Part shown: piece by piece, positions 11,700 through 21,124 of the stretch | Layout of the letters: each line of letters opens with the position of its first letter | Position numbering within the stretch: the stretch's first letter is position 1 | Assembly: GCA_944474755.1 (NCBI GenBank) | Contig: OX104112.1 | Location: forward strand, 17,758,273 to 17,822,272 | DNA length: 64,000 bases | From: Limnoperna fortunei | Taxonomy: Eukaryota; Mollusca; Bivalvia; Mytilida; Modiolidae | Direction of reading: 5' to 3' | Program-made: the position numbers and the translations under genes | Notes under the pieces: generated by a model | What the model was told of the DNA's origin: nothing | Seen by the model: the letters and a program-made list of their open reading frames with translations, nothing else | The model's database searches: none

Positions 11700-12440
11700 T
11701 GGTAAGTTAGAAAACATGGAATTTGTTCTTTATATTACATGACAAGACTTTACCATAACTAGTATTTCCTCAAGGAACGTAAACGTTCTTCATTATGTTG
11801 TATGACAAGACATTACTTTTAAATAACTAGTGTTCCCTCAGGGAACATACATGTTTGTCCATTATATAACGTAACAGAAGATTACTATAACTAGTTTTCC
11901 CTCTGGAAATGTAATTGTTATTCATTTTATTAAATGCATGAATATTACTTTAACTAGTGATATAAGTTCTGCATTTAATCAACACATTAATATGACTAGG
12001 GTTCTCTGAGGGAACGTAAGTTTTCTTCATAATATAACATGTATAACAAAACAAGACATTACTATAACTTGTATTTCCTCAGAGAATGTAGATAATCTTC
12101 ATTATATAACAAGACAAAGACATTGCTATAACTTGTATTTCCTCCTCAGAAAATTGAGATGTTCTTCATTATATAACATTGTACTAGTGTTCCCTCATGG
12201 AATACGAATATTCTTCACTATATAATATGACAAGACATTACTATAACTAGTGTTTCCTCGGGGAATATAAATGATTTTTTATTTTCATTTTATCACAAAG
12301 CATTACTATGACTAGTGTCACACAAAACTAGTGCTACCTCATGAAATATCAAGGTTCTTCACTGCATTACTTGATTAGACATTTTAAAAACTAGTCTTTC
12401 CCTACGGAACTTAAATGTCTTACATTATATAACGAAACAA
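11700..12440 (+). repeat. Degenerate satellite with ACTAGT and TTCCCTCAGGGAA core
   Basis: Units of about 60-75 bp each contain ACTATAACTAGT, a palindromic TTCCCTCAGGGAA-like core, a TTCTTCATTATATAACATG-like block and GACAAGACATTA. At least eight units, 60-80 percent alike by eye. The array abuts the LINE 3' end on the left and merges into a related array at 12,440. Confidence 0.7.
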
Positions 12441-12444
12441 AAGA

Positions 12445-12945
12445 TAGTGAAGTACATTTATGTTCCCTGACGGAATACAAACATTAGTTTCATTTGCTTC
12501 ATGTTATATAGCAAAGTACATTTATATTCTTTCGGGAATACAAACTGTAGTAATGTTTATCAATATGTTATGTTATACAGTCGATGTACATTTATATTCG
12601 TTGGGGAATATAAAATGTAGCATGTTATATAATGATGTACATTTATATCCCTTGAGTGAATACGAACTTTTATAATATGTCATGTTATATAGTGAAGTAC
12701 ATTTATATTCCCTGAGGGAATACCAACTTTTATAATATCTACGTCATGTTATAAATTGATGTACATTTATATACCTGGGGGGGGGACAAACTGTATTGAT
12801 GTCTATGTCATGTTATCTAGTGATGTATATTTAAATTTCTTGAGGGAGTTTTAACCGTAGTAATATCTACGTCATGTTGCATAGTGATGTACACTCATTT
12901 TCCTTGAGGGAATATTTACAAGATTAATATAGAGTGCTGTAATTC
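12445..12945 (+). repeat. Tandem repeat at the tip of the left arm (about 60-70 bp units)
   Basis: Seven or eight degenerate units contain ATGTTATATAGTGATGTACA, then TTTATATTCCCTGAGGGAAT (palindromic core), then ACAAACTGTAGTAATGTCTA. The same units appear in reverse complement at 23,840-24,150 in the right arm. Confidence 0.75.
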
Positions 12946-12950
12946 ACATT

Positions 12951-13095
12951 CCCTATATATAACATAATATATAAGATATCTCATATCTGTCAATTTATAT
13001 AAGATATAATATATATTTAATAATACATCTTTTATAATTTGAAAGATATCTTATATATTATATAAGATATCTTAAATGTTGAATAAAATATATAT
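12951..13095. repeat. AT-rich palindromic block
   Basis: Overlapping palindromes built on AAGATATCTTATATA and TATATAATATAT, with strong potential for cruciforms. The mirror block in the other arm is 23,690-23,825. Confidence 0.7.
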
Positions 13096-14351
13096 ATGAA
13101 AACGGCTTGCCATAAATATATCACCCTGAGACGCAGTCGAGGGTTACATATTTCCAGACTGGGATACTCTGGTGTAACATCCAATACAACAGGCAGTATG
13201 TTTTATATTATATTGAACATCTTACATACAGTTACTTCCAGCAACGTCAATGACGTCACTGTACACTCAGAGGGTGATATATTAGACAGATGGTCGTTAT
13301 ACCAAAATATCACCCTCTTGTTTGATAAATCAAAATTGAGGAAACTTATGTGAAGTATAATATATAATTTTAGACATGCCATTCCCGAGAATACGCTAAC
13401 TATAACGATGTCTGTGTAATGCTATATAGTGATGTACATTCATATTATTGAGTAAATACATACCAAAATGATAACCTTGTCATGTAATATAAAGAGGTAC
13501 TTTTGAATTCAAAAGGGAACATATACTAAATGGTGCCTATGATTTGCGATATGTTTTCAGATACCCAAGAGGAACATATACCGTTAGTGACTATTAAATG
13601 TATAGCCAGGTGTTTCCATATTCCTGTAGGGAACATGCACTATAATGATGTAGCTCAGATTCCCTTAGGGAACACAAATATAATGTGATGATTTTTAGAT
13701 TGAGGACAAACTATCATATTCCCTGTGGGAACCAATATACATAGTTTGCTTGTTTAGTGCTAAAGCAGATCAAATAAGTATAGAATGAGTTAAACAATCA
13801 ATACCATATATTTACTTAAAACATATATTGCATGTGATAATTCTAACTCTTATAACTATGAAGTGTAAATAACGTCGTGTATTTTTTTTATTTTCAACGC
13901 AAGTGTTTGGGTTGGATAAATTATTAACATACCGCTTGAATTCATACTCTTTTTCCAGAACTAGATATTATGTTTACTAAATCATCACATATTTGATATA
14001 CTATCCTATAAATAATTAGTTCTTGCAAGGGACTACATGATGAGGCAGAGTTGCTGTGTTTGTAAAGTTATTTTTATAATTTCCGGTTTGGATATTCCCT
14101 AATGAAATAAGTCAGCGACACAATCTGTCTTGTGTGGCCGGGAGCTAAAATTTGTCTACCTCAACATTCTTTTCTGTTAACATGAAACTTAAAACACTAA
14201 TCATTTTAAAATGTTTTGCATATATTCAATACTTGGACACAGAAGAGAAATTCCGACATAACTACTAAACTTCACTTGCAAGTCTCAAATCGAAATTAAA
14301 TTGGTTTATTTGTTGTTGAAAAAAACTTATTATATGTGTAACTAGTAATAT

Positions 14352-14950
14352 TATTAATTGATATTTTTTGGATAAATTTGATTTGTGTAAACCCTGTCAC
14401 ATGACATGCTGTATTTGGAAAGGTTCTTTGAAAACGGCTGATAGAAAAGTGATGTTGCACGGTTATATTTAGAAAACATGATATTGCACGGCTATTTTTA
14501 ACCAATGTGGAATTCCCCTTTAAACAGCCTATTAAAATTAACTTGTGTTTATTTCCGGTTTGAAAGTTAGGAAAGTATGTACATTTTGAAAAATTTTAAT
14601 ATGTTGCTTGTTTATTGTAATAATATATCTTTTGAATAAAACTTTTCATAATTTTTGCTGATATTGAAATAAAATGTGAAATTTTCATACATGAGACAAC
14701 AAACCATCAAAACACTAAACTAATCAAAAGAAACATTGAACTAAATTCCTTTACAATACCAGTACATACAAGTGGGCATAAAATATAAATTAATAATATA
14801 ACAATTGTATATTATGATATATAATACGGTCGATATGAAAAATATCGACATGAGATAACATATCGACCTCCAACTTCGTTGTCAGTCGATATGTTCTCAT
14901 GTCGATATATATTCATATCGACCTAATTTAAAGGCTATATTGTATAATAT
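14352..14950. mobile_element. 599-bp insertion in the left arm with 6-bp target-site duplication
   Basis: The right arm (22,450-22,470 region) reads straight through ACTAGTAATATCGTAC on its complement. The left arm has TAATAT at 14,346-14,351, then about 600 bp of unrelated sequence, then TAATAT again at 14,945-14,950 followed by CGTACAGC. The right arm is therefore the empty site. The insert has no long terminal inverted repeats that I can see and no coding frame with a recognisable domain. It contains the strong hairpin at 14,828-14,923. It is probably a non-autonomous element of unknown class. Confidence 0.7.
14828..14923. repeat. Long near-perfect hairpin
   Basis: The 40-base left arm (14,828-14,867) is complementary to 14,885-14,923 with only a few mismatches and one bulge. 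The loop is about 17 bases. The core motif TATCGACATGAGA pairs with TCTCATGTCGATA. It lies inside the 599-bp insertion. Confidence 0.85.
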
Positions 14951-15075
14951 CGTACAGCAATAATGACGATTGCTCAGTTTATTGACAACAATAATTTTAT
15001 CTATACATGTAATATCGAAAGACCGGCGCAGATTTTCTATTTTTCTCTAAAGGACCGATTTCAAGTTGGGATTAC

Positions 15076-15113
15076 CGAGTACAGATGAGCTCACGAGCAC
15101 TCATCTGTACTCG
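15076..15113. repeat. Perfect 14-bp-stem hairpin
   Basis: CGAGTACAGATGAG and CTCATCTGTACTCG enclose a 10-base loop. The hairpin is conserved in the other arm at about 22,289-22,325. Confidence 0.85.
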
Positions 15114-15394
15114 TTGCGTCATCCAATCAAAACGCCTGAAACAAGAACGTTGTTATAGTAAGATTGCCACGTTATTGCTTAACATTCTTGATTCGGCGTT
15201 TTGAGCGGATGTCAGATATTACACAATGGAGAATCTATAGGATATAACGACTTTTGTAAGTTGTTGGTTTACGGCATATATGGAATAGCCAAACACTTCT
15301 GCAAAAGTCAGTAATTTTGACCTTTTAAGAGAAATAACTCCTCTAATGAGGAGCTTTTGATGCTTAGAGGGAGAAGGGAGGTTCACTTCAAAGG

Positions 15395-15625
15395 ACCTCG
15401 GTGGCTTAGAGGTTAAGGTAGTTATTCATCTACTATTCAACACGTGATCTGTCAACACTGCGGTAGCGGGGTTTATTCTAGTCTCACTGCGGGCAATTTT
15501 CCTACTGGAGGTTGGGGGTTTTCTCGGTATACTCCAGCTTCCTACCACAATAAAATATGGACGCCAGGGAAGAGCTGAAACATTGCTGGAAGTGGCGTTA
15601 ACAGTATTCAAACAAACTAACAAAA
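15395..15625 (+). mobile_element. tRNA-derived SINE copy
   Basis: The head begins CCTCGGTGGCTTAGAGGTTA (TGGCTTAGAGG resembles a pol III A box). A body follows with GTCAACACTGCGGTAG, GGGGTTTTCTCGGTATACTCC, GCTTCCTACCACAATAAAAT, and a tail TGGCGTTAACA...TTCAAACAAACTAAC. Related copies occur at 20,340, 21,770, 46,145, 51,740, 52,835 and 56,490. The copy lies inside the inverted-repeat arm, and its mirror is at 21,770-22,020, so it inserted before the arms were duplicated. Confidence 0.7.
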
Positions 15626-16315
15626 TTCCACAAAACGTGTTTGATGTGGTTTTCTTTCATGTGAAATATGATCATCTTGCATCAGCTGTTGAATTTGTTA
15701 TGAATTTAAGCGACATTGTTTATTTTAAATGCCTTAAAGGTTCCTCATATACAAATAGAAAATATATCCGAGTAAGAATGTGTGCGTGCGTGTGGTGTGT
15801 GTTTTTCCTGCCTCTTTATCATCTTTAGAGTAGCAGTAACATCTCACATCACTGTTCACATATCAAAATGTGCCTTTATCTGTTAATTTCTAAATGCAAA
15901 TACATGTTTGCTAATATTAGAAACTATATCTCCAAACAGGAGTAGATACCTCTTTCATTCATCCCAGAGCATCTATAGTGTGACAAATTTGCCCAGTTAA
16001 AGGCATATATCTAAATAACTGCCAAGAACCAAATGATTTATATTTAAAAAGTTATCAAGGAGTCTTTATTTACGAACGGTAATCATCCAAATTTTCAGTT
16101 CAAGCATACATTTCTTTAAAATTACAAATGGTACTGTTAATTGAAGTATAAAATAATTATCCGGATATAATCTGGCAACACATTTAATCGTTGTGAAATG
16201 TTCGAAATATCTAACAGTACATGTAACAGGTGAGACGCAGTGAACATTTCAGACGTCTGAACCATACGAAAGAGCATCTGAAACTGTAATAACAGCGTTG
16301 TCGACAAAACCATCT

Positions 16316-17188
16316 CTTGTTGACATGATTTTCTGAAAGACATTAACAAACATAAAACTAGTAGGTACAAACACTCGCAGCTAATTTAATGTGCAATCGT
16401 TATTAGAGATTTTGCGCGTGTTTTGAATATCAATTTAAAAGAATTCAATATTCTTGCCGCCTGACACTCAACCGTAATTTCATAATTTCATTACATCCAT
16501 CTTAAATATCAAAATGGCAGATGAAAAATCGAAAGGGTTTAGTTTCAATTATTACGCCATCGAAAACGCGCATAAATTATATGATGAAATACATATACAT
16601 TAAAATCTTAGTAATGAGATGAGTAAATATCCAAAAGTTATACATCGTAAGCAAATGCTAGCATATCGTTTATGACATTTTGGTTACTCGTTTGTTGTAC
16701 TCCTCTTATTAAAATCCAGCATAACAGTATTAAGTAAAATAGATGAAGGCAGTTGTATTTTATGTGCAGATATTTTTTAATAATTGTACGTTCGGGCTAT
16801 TAATCAATCTATACACCTTTTAGAGTTAATTTGAACGTTTTAAGATACATTATTTTGTAACTTCAGAGCATAAACATTTTTTAAGATTCCATGGTGACGT
16901 TACAATGTATAATCAAGATTTCCTCTTTTTTATCTCTAAGAATAAATGGTAGTAAACAAAATTGAAAAGAATCATTTTATTTCTTCGTGGTTTATTCTTT
17001 CGTCCAAAACATTTTTCTTGAGAAACAATACCAATTGTTACATTCCACAAGGAGCCGTTTTTCTAAAACATTTATATTTGTTTGCTGTTTAAGTATACTT
17101 CAGAAAACCTATCAGCAATTGTATAATGATATGCTATTTGAAACATTATTTCAAATACTTTTAATAAATTTCAATTAATATTAATACA
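16316..17188. other. Loop of the inverted repeat, no gene seen
   Basis: AT-rich, with short frames only. On the minus strand it is immediately downstream of the secreted-protein gene, so its right part probably includes the 3' UTR. Confidence 0.5.
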
Positions 17189-18936
17189 TCAGATACCTGT
17201 TGAACAATCCACTGGATTGACAAAGCGGACTTCTAGACTTCCACACTCTGACTTTATATCTTCAGTTATTTCATCTTCACTTGGTGCCCTTCCGGCGTAA
17301 CATGTACTATTAGTCGATTCTTCCTGACAAATTACCAAATAAATAGTAATAAAACTTGTAAGGTTTTTATTTTTCTATACATTGCACCTTTCGTATGTTT
17401 TAATGAACATAATGTTTACCTTTTTTCGTCTAGAAGTCATTTTTAAAGTAATATCTAGATAATAAGCCATCTATTATGATTAGCGGGGTTTCAACAATGT
17501 GATCGTGATTTTTGGTATGAATTGTTCCATTTCAAAATTACATGACATGTATTAGTGGTTTTGCTGCCAAAGATTAGGCTACTCATACGGTACCCCGGGT
17601 TTCCTCCACACTTAAAACACGACATGAAATAGTTCGCATATTTCTAGACATGGCGTTCAAGATTAAACAAATAAACAATTGGACGATTTGGAAGTTCATC
17701 TATTGTGCAACGAGATATTATTTAGTTTCTGGTCTTTACAGTTTAGATTTGTTGATTTATTCAGTTAATTAAAAAAAATTAAAAGGTTAAAACTACTAAC
17801 CTTTTCATGAAATTCCACGTTGCATGTGTTATTAACCTTTGTGATAACGTATCCCTGTAATTAAAACACAAAGCACACGTTAAAGTTTTGCTGTAATAAT
17901 GTAATGGTCAGACAGCCAGGCAATGTTTTAACTTTGATTAACATATAATGAATACGTTGTTAAAATGACCTCCATTGCCTACTCAAACAAGGTTATTTTG
18001 TATTGTATTTCATGTTATTTCTTCAGTAGTTCTATGGCTGTCGCTATAACGTAATAGATCTTCATGAGAAATCTATCAAATCCAAGCAGATGTTTTTGGC
18101 GATAGTTATTTTTTCCTACACCTGGAATTGTCTTTTTCCTAGGCATTCTTGCCATTTTTTAATGAAAGTCGTCTTTAAATTTTGTCAGCACAAAATGGAT
18201 AAACAATACAGAGGGTCATATTTTGAACGTTAAAGCATACCAGGAACAAATTCCGAGCAGCACAAAATTTGGAGAACGTGTTTTTTTCCGAATCAAGACC
18301 TAAAACAATAATTAAATGTTTTTACGAGAACAATCATTTTAATATCAATGTTTCAACTGACCTTTTCCGATTGTGATATTTGTTGTTCATATATCTGTCC
18401 ATCTTTTTTTAGGATAACAATGTCCGTGTCATCATCAGTTACTTCTGTTACATCAAATATGGTGCCGTCATTAGCCGTAATCTTACTTTCTGTAACCTAT
18501 AATGACGATGAAGACACATTTGGTCAATATTTCTTTGTCGAGGTTCATACAATAAATTTAATGTTAAAGCTATCACTTCTGTAGAGTAATATCAAAAAAT
18601 ATCAATGCAATTTAAACTTATCCAAGACGCCGAATAAATCGTTTTAATCAGCAATGCAGTGAATTTGTAATATAATAGAAATCGATATAGTTCATACAAT
18701 GGTTTTCTTAACTTTTTTCAAACCATTTACTGTCCAATATTAATATTTAATTTTTAGAAATTGCTTTGACATATTAACACACGCGTTAGATGAAAGATCT
18801 GCGTTTTTATCTGAGAAGAAAACTACGTTACAATAAAACTTGAAAAACATTGACTTACTTCGACAGCCTCAATGAAACAGACCAAAGTAAAACAAACAAA
18901 AATACAAATCAAGCAAATGTTCTTCATGTTCAGCAT
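17189..18936 (-). CDS. Small secreted protein, 133 aa, four coding exons, family unknown
   Basis: Coding exons on the minus strand are 18,936-18,859 (26 codons), 18,496-18,362 (45), 17,854-17,801 (18) and 17,323-17,189 (44 plus TGA). Each junction has GT/AG signals: donors GAA/GTAAGT, AAG/GTCAGT and AAG/GTTAGT; acceptors TTTTTTAG/ATG, CATTATAG/GTT, AATTACAG/GGA and TTTGTCAG/GAA. All three internal introns are phase 0 and the frame stays open throughout. Exon 1 encodes a hydrophobic signal peptide (CLICIFVCFTLVCF). The mature part is acidic (VTDDDTDIVIL), has an N-glycosylation site at NNT and another at NST, and five cysteines in the last 62 residues (TCNVEF, STCYAG, SECGSL and VDCS give four clear ones). 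I do not recognise the family; a BRICHOS-like arrangement crossed my mind but is not supported. TGA follows a possible GT donor (ACAG/GTATCT), so the protein could be longer. Confidence 0.7.
17560..17690 (+). mobile_element. SINE-like fragment in an intron
   Basis: Contains TACCCCGGGTTTCCTCC and ends GACATGGCGTTCAAGATTAAACAAATAAACAA, like the 3' tails of the molluscan SINEs elsewhere in this window. No head or promoter boxes are evident. It lies in the last intron of the secreted-protein gene. Confidence 0.35.
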
Positions 18937-19046
18937 CTAAAAAACAATCAATAGAAGTTTCTGGTAAGTGGTTGAAAATTGTTTTTATTACATAATTATG
19001 TAAGGCATTTTAAAAATATTTAAAGAAAATGTAATTCTCAACCTAC

Positions 19047-19072
19047 CTTGGTGATTTTTGTAGTCAGTACTA
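19047..19072 (-). other. Non-coding first exon of the secreted-protein gene
   Basis: The minus strand reads GACTACAAAAATCACCAAG then the donor GTAGGTTGAG at 19,046. It sits about 30 bases downstream of a TATA box and about 110 bases upstream of the acceptor that precedes the ATG. The 5' end is inferred from TATA spacing, not seen. Confidence 0.55.
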
Positions 19073-19091
19073 AACGAATCTGAACCTTACG

Positions 19092-19100
19092 ATTTATATA
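19092..19100 (-). promoter_or_regulatory. TATA box of the secreted-protein gene
   Basis: TATATAAAT on the minus strand lies 25-30 bases before the inferred start of a short exon that ends in a good splice donor. Position and sequence fit a pol II core promoter. Confidence 0.55.
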
Positions 19101-20339
19101 GGAAGCCTGCTTTACTTCCTGAATGGTTTAGTAACCAATCCTTACATTTGATTGTTGCTTTATCATGTCGACAATCACTTGAAAATCTTGGTGTGGGGCG
19201 TCAATAAAACTGTATTCTAAAGTTATAAGTTTTATAAATTTTTGAACTTAATAATACTACTTCTGACAAGTCGTTACCACGCTAAAAACCATTATTTATT
19301 TAGACCTAGGTCAAGATAAAAACAAAAATTTATTTGAAACATATTCAAACCTCTTAGAAACTTACCATAATTATATGATCAAAGTCACAAATTAAAAATA
19401 ATCTTCTTAAGTTCATCGCCTTTAACCCATTTTTTTACATATTTAATACATGCTTTAATAGTTTGTACCAACAAACATCAGAACTTCGTTCTTTTCAATA
19501 AGGGTCAGCAGTAATCTGTCTTGGACAACACTGTACATAATTTTCTTTTGCTGATTTGTACTGACCGATTACCGTTTCAGTAATGTAAAAAATATGCCTT
19601 TGTGTCATTTTTCGTACCAACTAATAAAGTATAATTGTAAAAAATAGATTTATTACGTTAATTTTAAAATTGACTTTGCAGTACTGAGTAATAAAATAAA
19701 AAGATGAAAGATAAAATGTATAGTTGTATTAACGTTCTCTGTTTATTTAGTATTTGAAGTGTGTGCATACGTGACGTTGCTTTAAATGAAACCAAAGAAA
19801 GGATGAAATAACCGAATGAATACCTACTCGAATGTTTAGTCGGAACCTATAATTTATGCCTTAATATAGCAAAAGAAAATACATGTAGTTTATATATTGT
19901 GAAGGTTAAAAGGCAAACATAAGTACACAAATACAAGTAAAATGCTTTATTGCATCATGAAAAAAGCATCCTTCGTTCCTTTATATAACAATGAATATAC
20001 TAATTTAGTGTGAAATATCGAAAAACAAATAACTTGTTATTTACTTTTGTGTACAGTTGCATTTCATTGTGGTTATTTTATGAGAGGTCGGTGCACGTTT
20101 TAAATGTGATGTTGTTTTCAATCTAGGCCTAGTTTTAAAAATAATTACATGTAGCAACCCTAAGCTTTAGTTGTTACTGTTAAATGACTAAGATTTTAAA
20201 TGCCATTTAATAAACTAAATTTTGCCATTTTCGTTTCGATTTTATCCGATTTAAGGGAAATGTGGTTAAAAATAGTTTTAGCTTTAACTGTTTAAATTCG
20301 TCCTATATTGTAAAATATGAATTGTTACATTAACATTTC
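19101..20339. other. Upstream region of the secreted-protein gene, no other gene seen
   Basis: AT-rich and without supported ORFs. It would contain any upstream regulatory sites of the minus-strand gene; none could be named. Confidence 0.45.
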
Positions 20340-20525
20340 TCTTCGTCTACTATTGATTACGCGGTCTGTCAACACAAAGGGTAGGTGCAATCGACTTCAA
20401 CCTCAGTTGACAAGGATTTCTTACCGAAGGTCGGGGTTTTCTCCCAGTTATCCGGCTTCCTTCCCTAATTAATATAGCTGACAAATTGGTGAAGGTGGCG
20501 TTAAAAGCAATTCAAACAAACATTA
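20340..20525 (+). mobile_element. SINE copy in the loop
   Basis: Same family as 15,395: TACTATTGATTACGCGGTC, TGTCAACACAAAGGGTAGG, GGTCGGGGTTTTCTCCCAG, GGCTTCCTTCCCTAATTAAT, AAGGTGGCGTTAAAAGCAAT and TCAAACAAACATT. It lies in the non-inverted loop and so is an independent insertion. Confidence 0.7.
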
Positions 20526-20794
20526 ACATTTCTTCCAATATTTATCCAAGGAAAAGCTAACACTACACGATACGCCATCATAAACCATGTAAAGACGAAT
20601 CGACAACAATATGAAAGCCAAAAAGACATTTAAGTGTATTATTCGTTGCAAAGCGATGTGTTCACAGTAAGTTCATTAACTTGATCCGCAAATTACTTGA
20701 ATGTTAAACAAATTCTTTTATTGACGTAAAGATGAAAACAACATATACACAAAATCGTCTTAGCAGGAAGCAGCTTCAGCACCATAAGTGAAAA

Positions 20795-21080
20795 GTTAGG
20801 AAGGTATGGAACCATTGGCCTAATGTAGAAATCTATCAGTAAAATTTAAAGATGAAGAAAATAATTTCTTGCAGCAGTCTTATGTATGTCGCACATTAGG
20901 AAAGTATGAGAGCATTGGCCTAATGTAGAAATATATCAGTAAAATTTAATGATGAAGAAAATAATTTATTACAGCAGTCTTATTTACGTTGCACATAGAT
21001 GGATACGAAATCAGTGGTTTTACTGTAAAATCAAAACGTGGAGGATTCTTAAGGAATGAACATTTAATCTGAATCGCACT
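20795..21080 (+). repeat. Tandem repeat, 100-bp period, two clear copies and one weak
   Basis: Text around CATTGGCCTAATGTAGAAAT, ATCAGTAAAATTTAA and GATGAAGAAAATAATTT recurs with an offset of 100 bp (20,811 and 20,911). A third, degenerate copy follows with ATCTCACGATGAAGAAAACAT. Confidence 0.8.
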
Positions 21081-21124
21081 GTTAGAGAAATCTCACGATG
21101 AAGAAAACATAGATCAAGGAAAGA

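Larger units (their letters stand above)
12440..16315 (+). repeat. Left arm of a giant imperfect inverted repeat
   Basis: The reverse complement aligns almost end to end with 21,125-24,150. Matching landmarks: 12,700-12,950 with 23,840-24,080 (tandem GTACATTTATATTCCC units); 13,100-13,320 with 23,490-23,660 (text around TGACGTCA and ATATCACCCT); 14,040-14,340 with 22,480-22,800; 15,076-15,113 with 22,289-22,325 (hairpin); 15,400-15,830 with 21,590-22,020 (SINE); 16,140-16,315 with 21,125-21,300. The arm is longer than its partner because it carries the 599-bp insertion at 14,352-14,950. Divergence of roughly 10-15 percent plus many indels argues against a simple assembly artefact. Confidence 0.85.

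Noticed and set aside
16137..16370. 77-codon minus-strand ORF as a further exon of the secreted-protein gene
   Set aside because: It lies inside the inverted-repeat arm and its mirror copy (about 21,130-21,300) does not keep the frame; no acceptor is evident.
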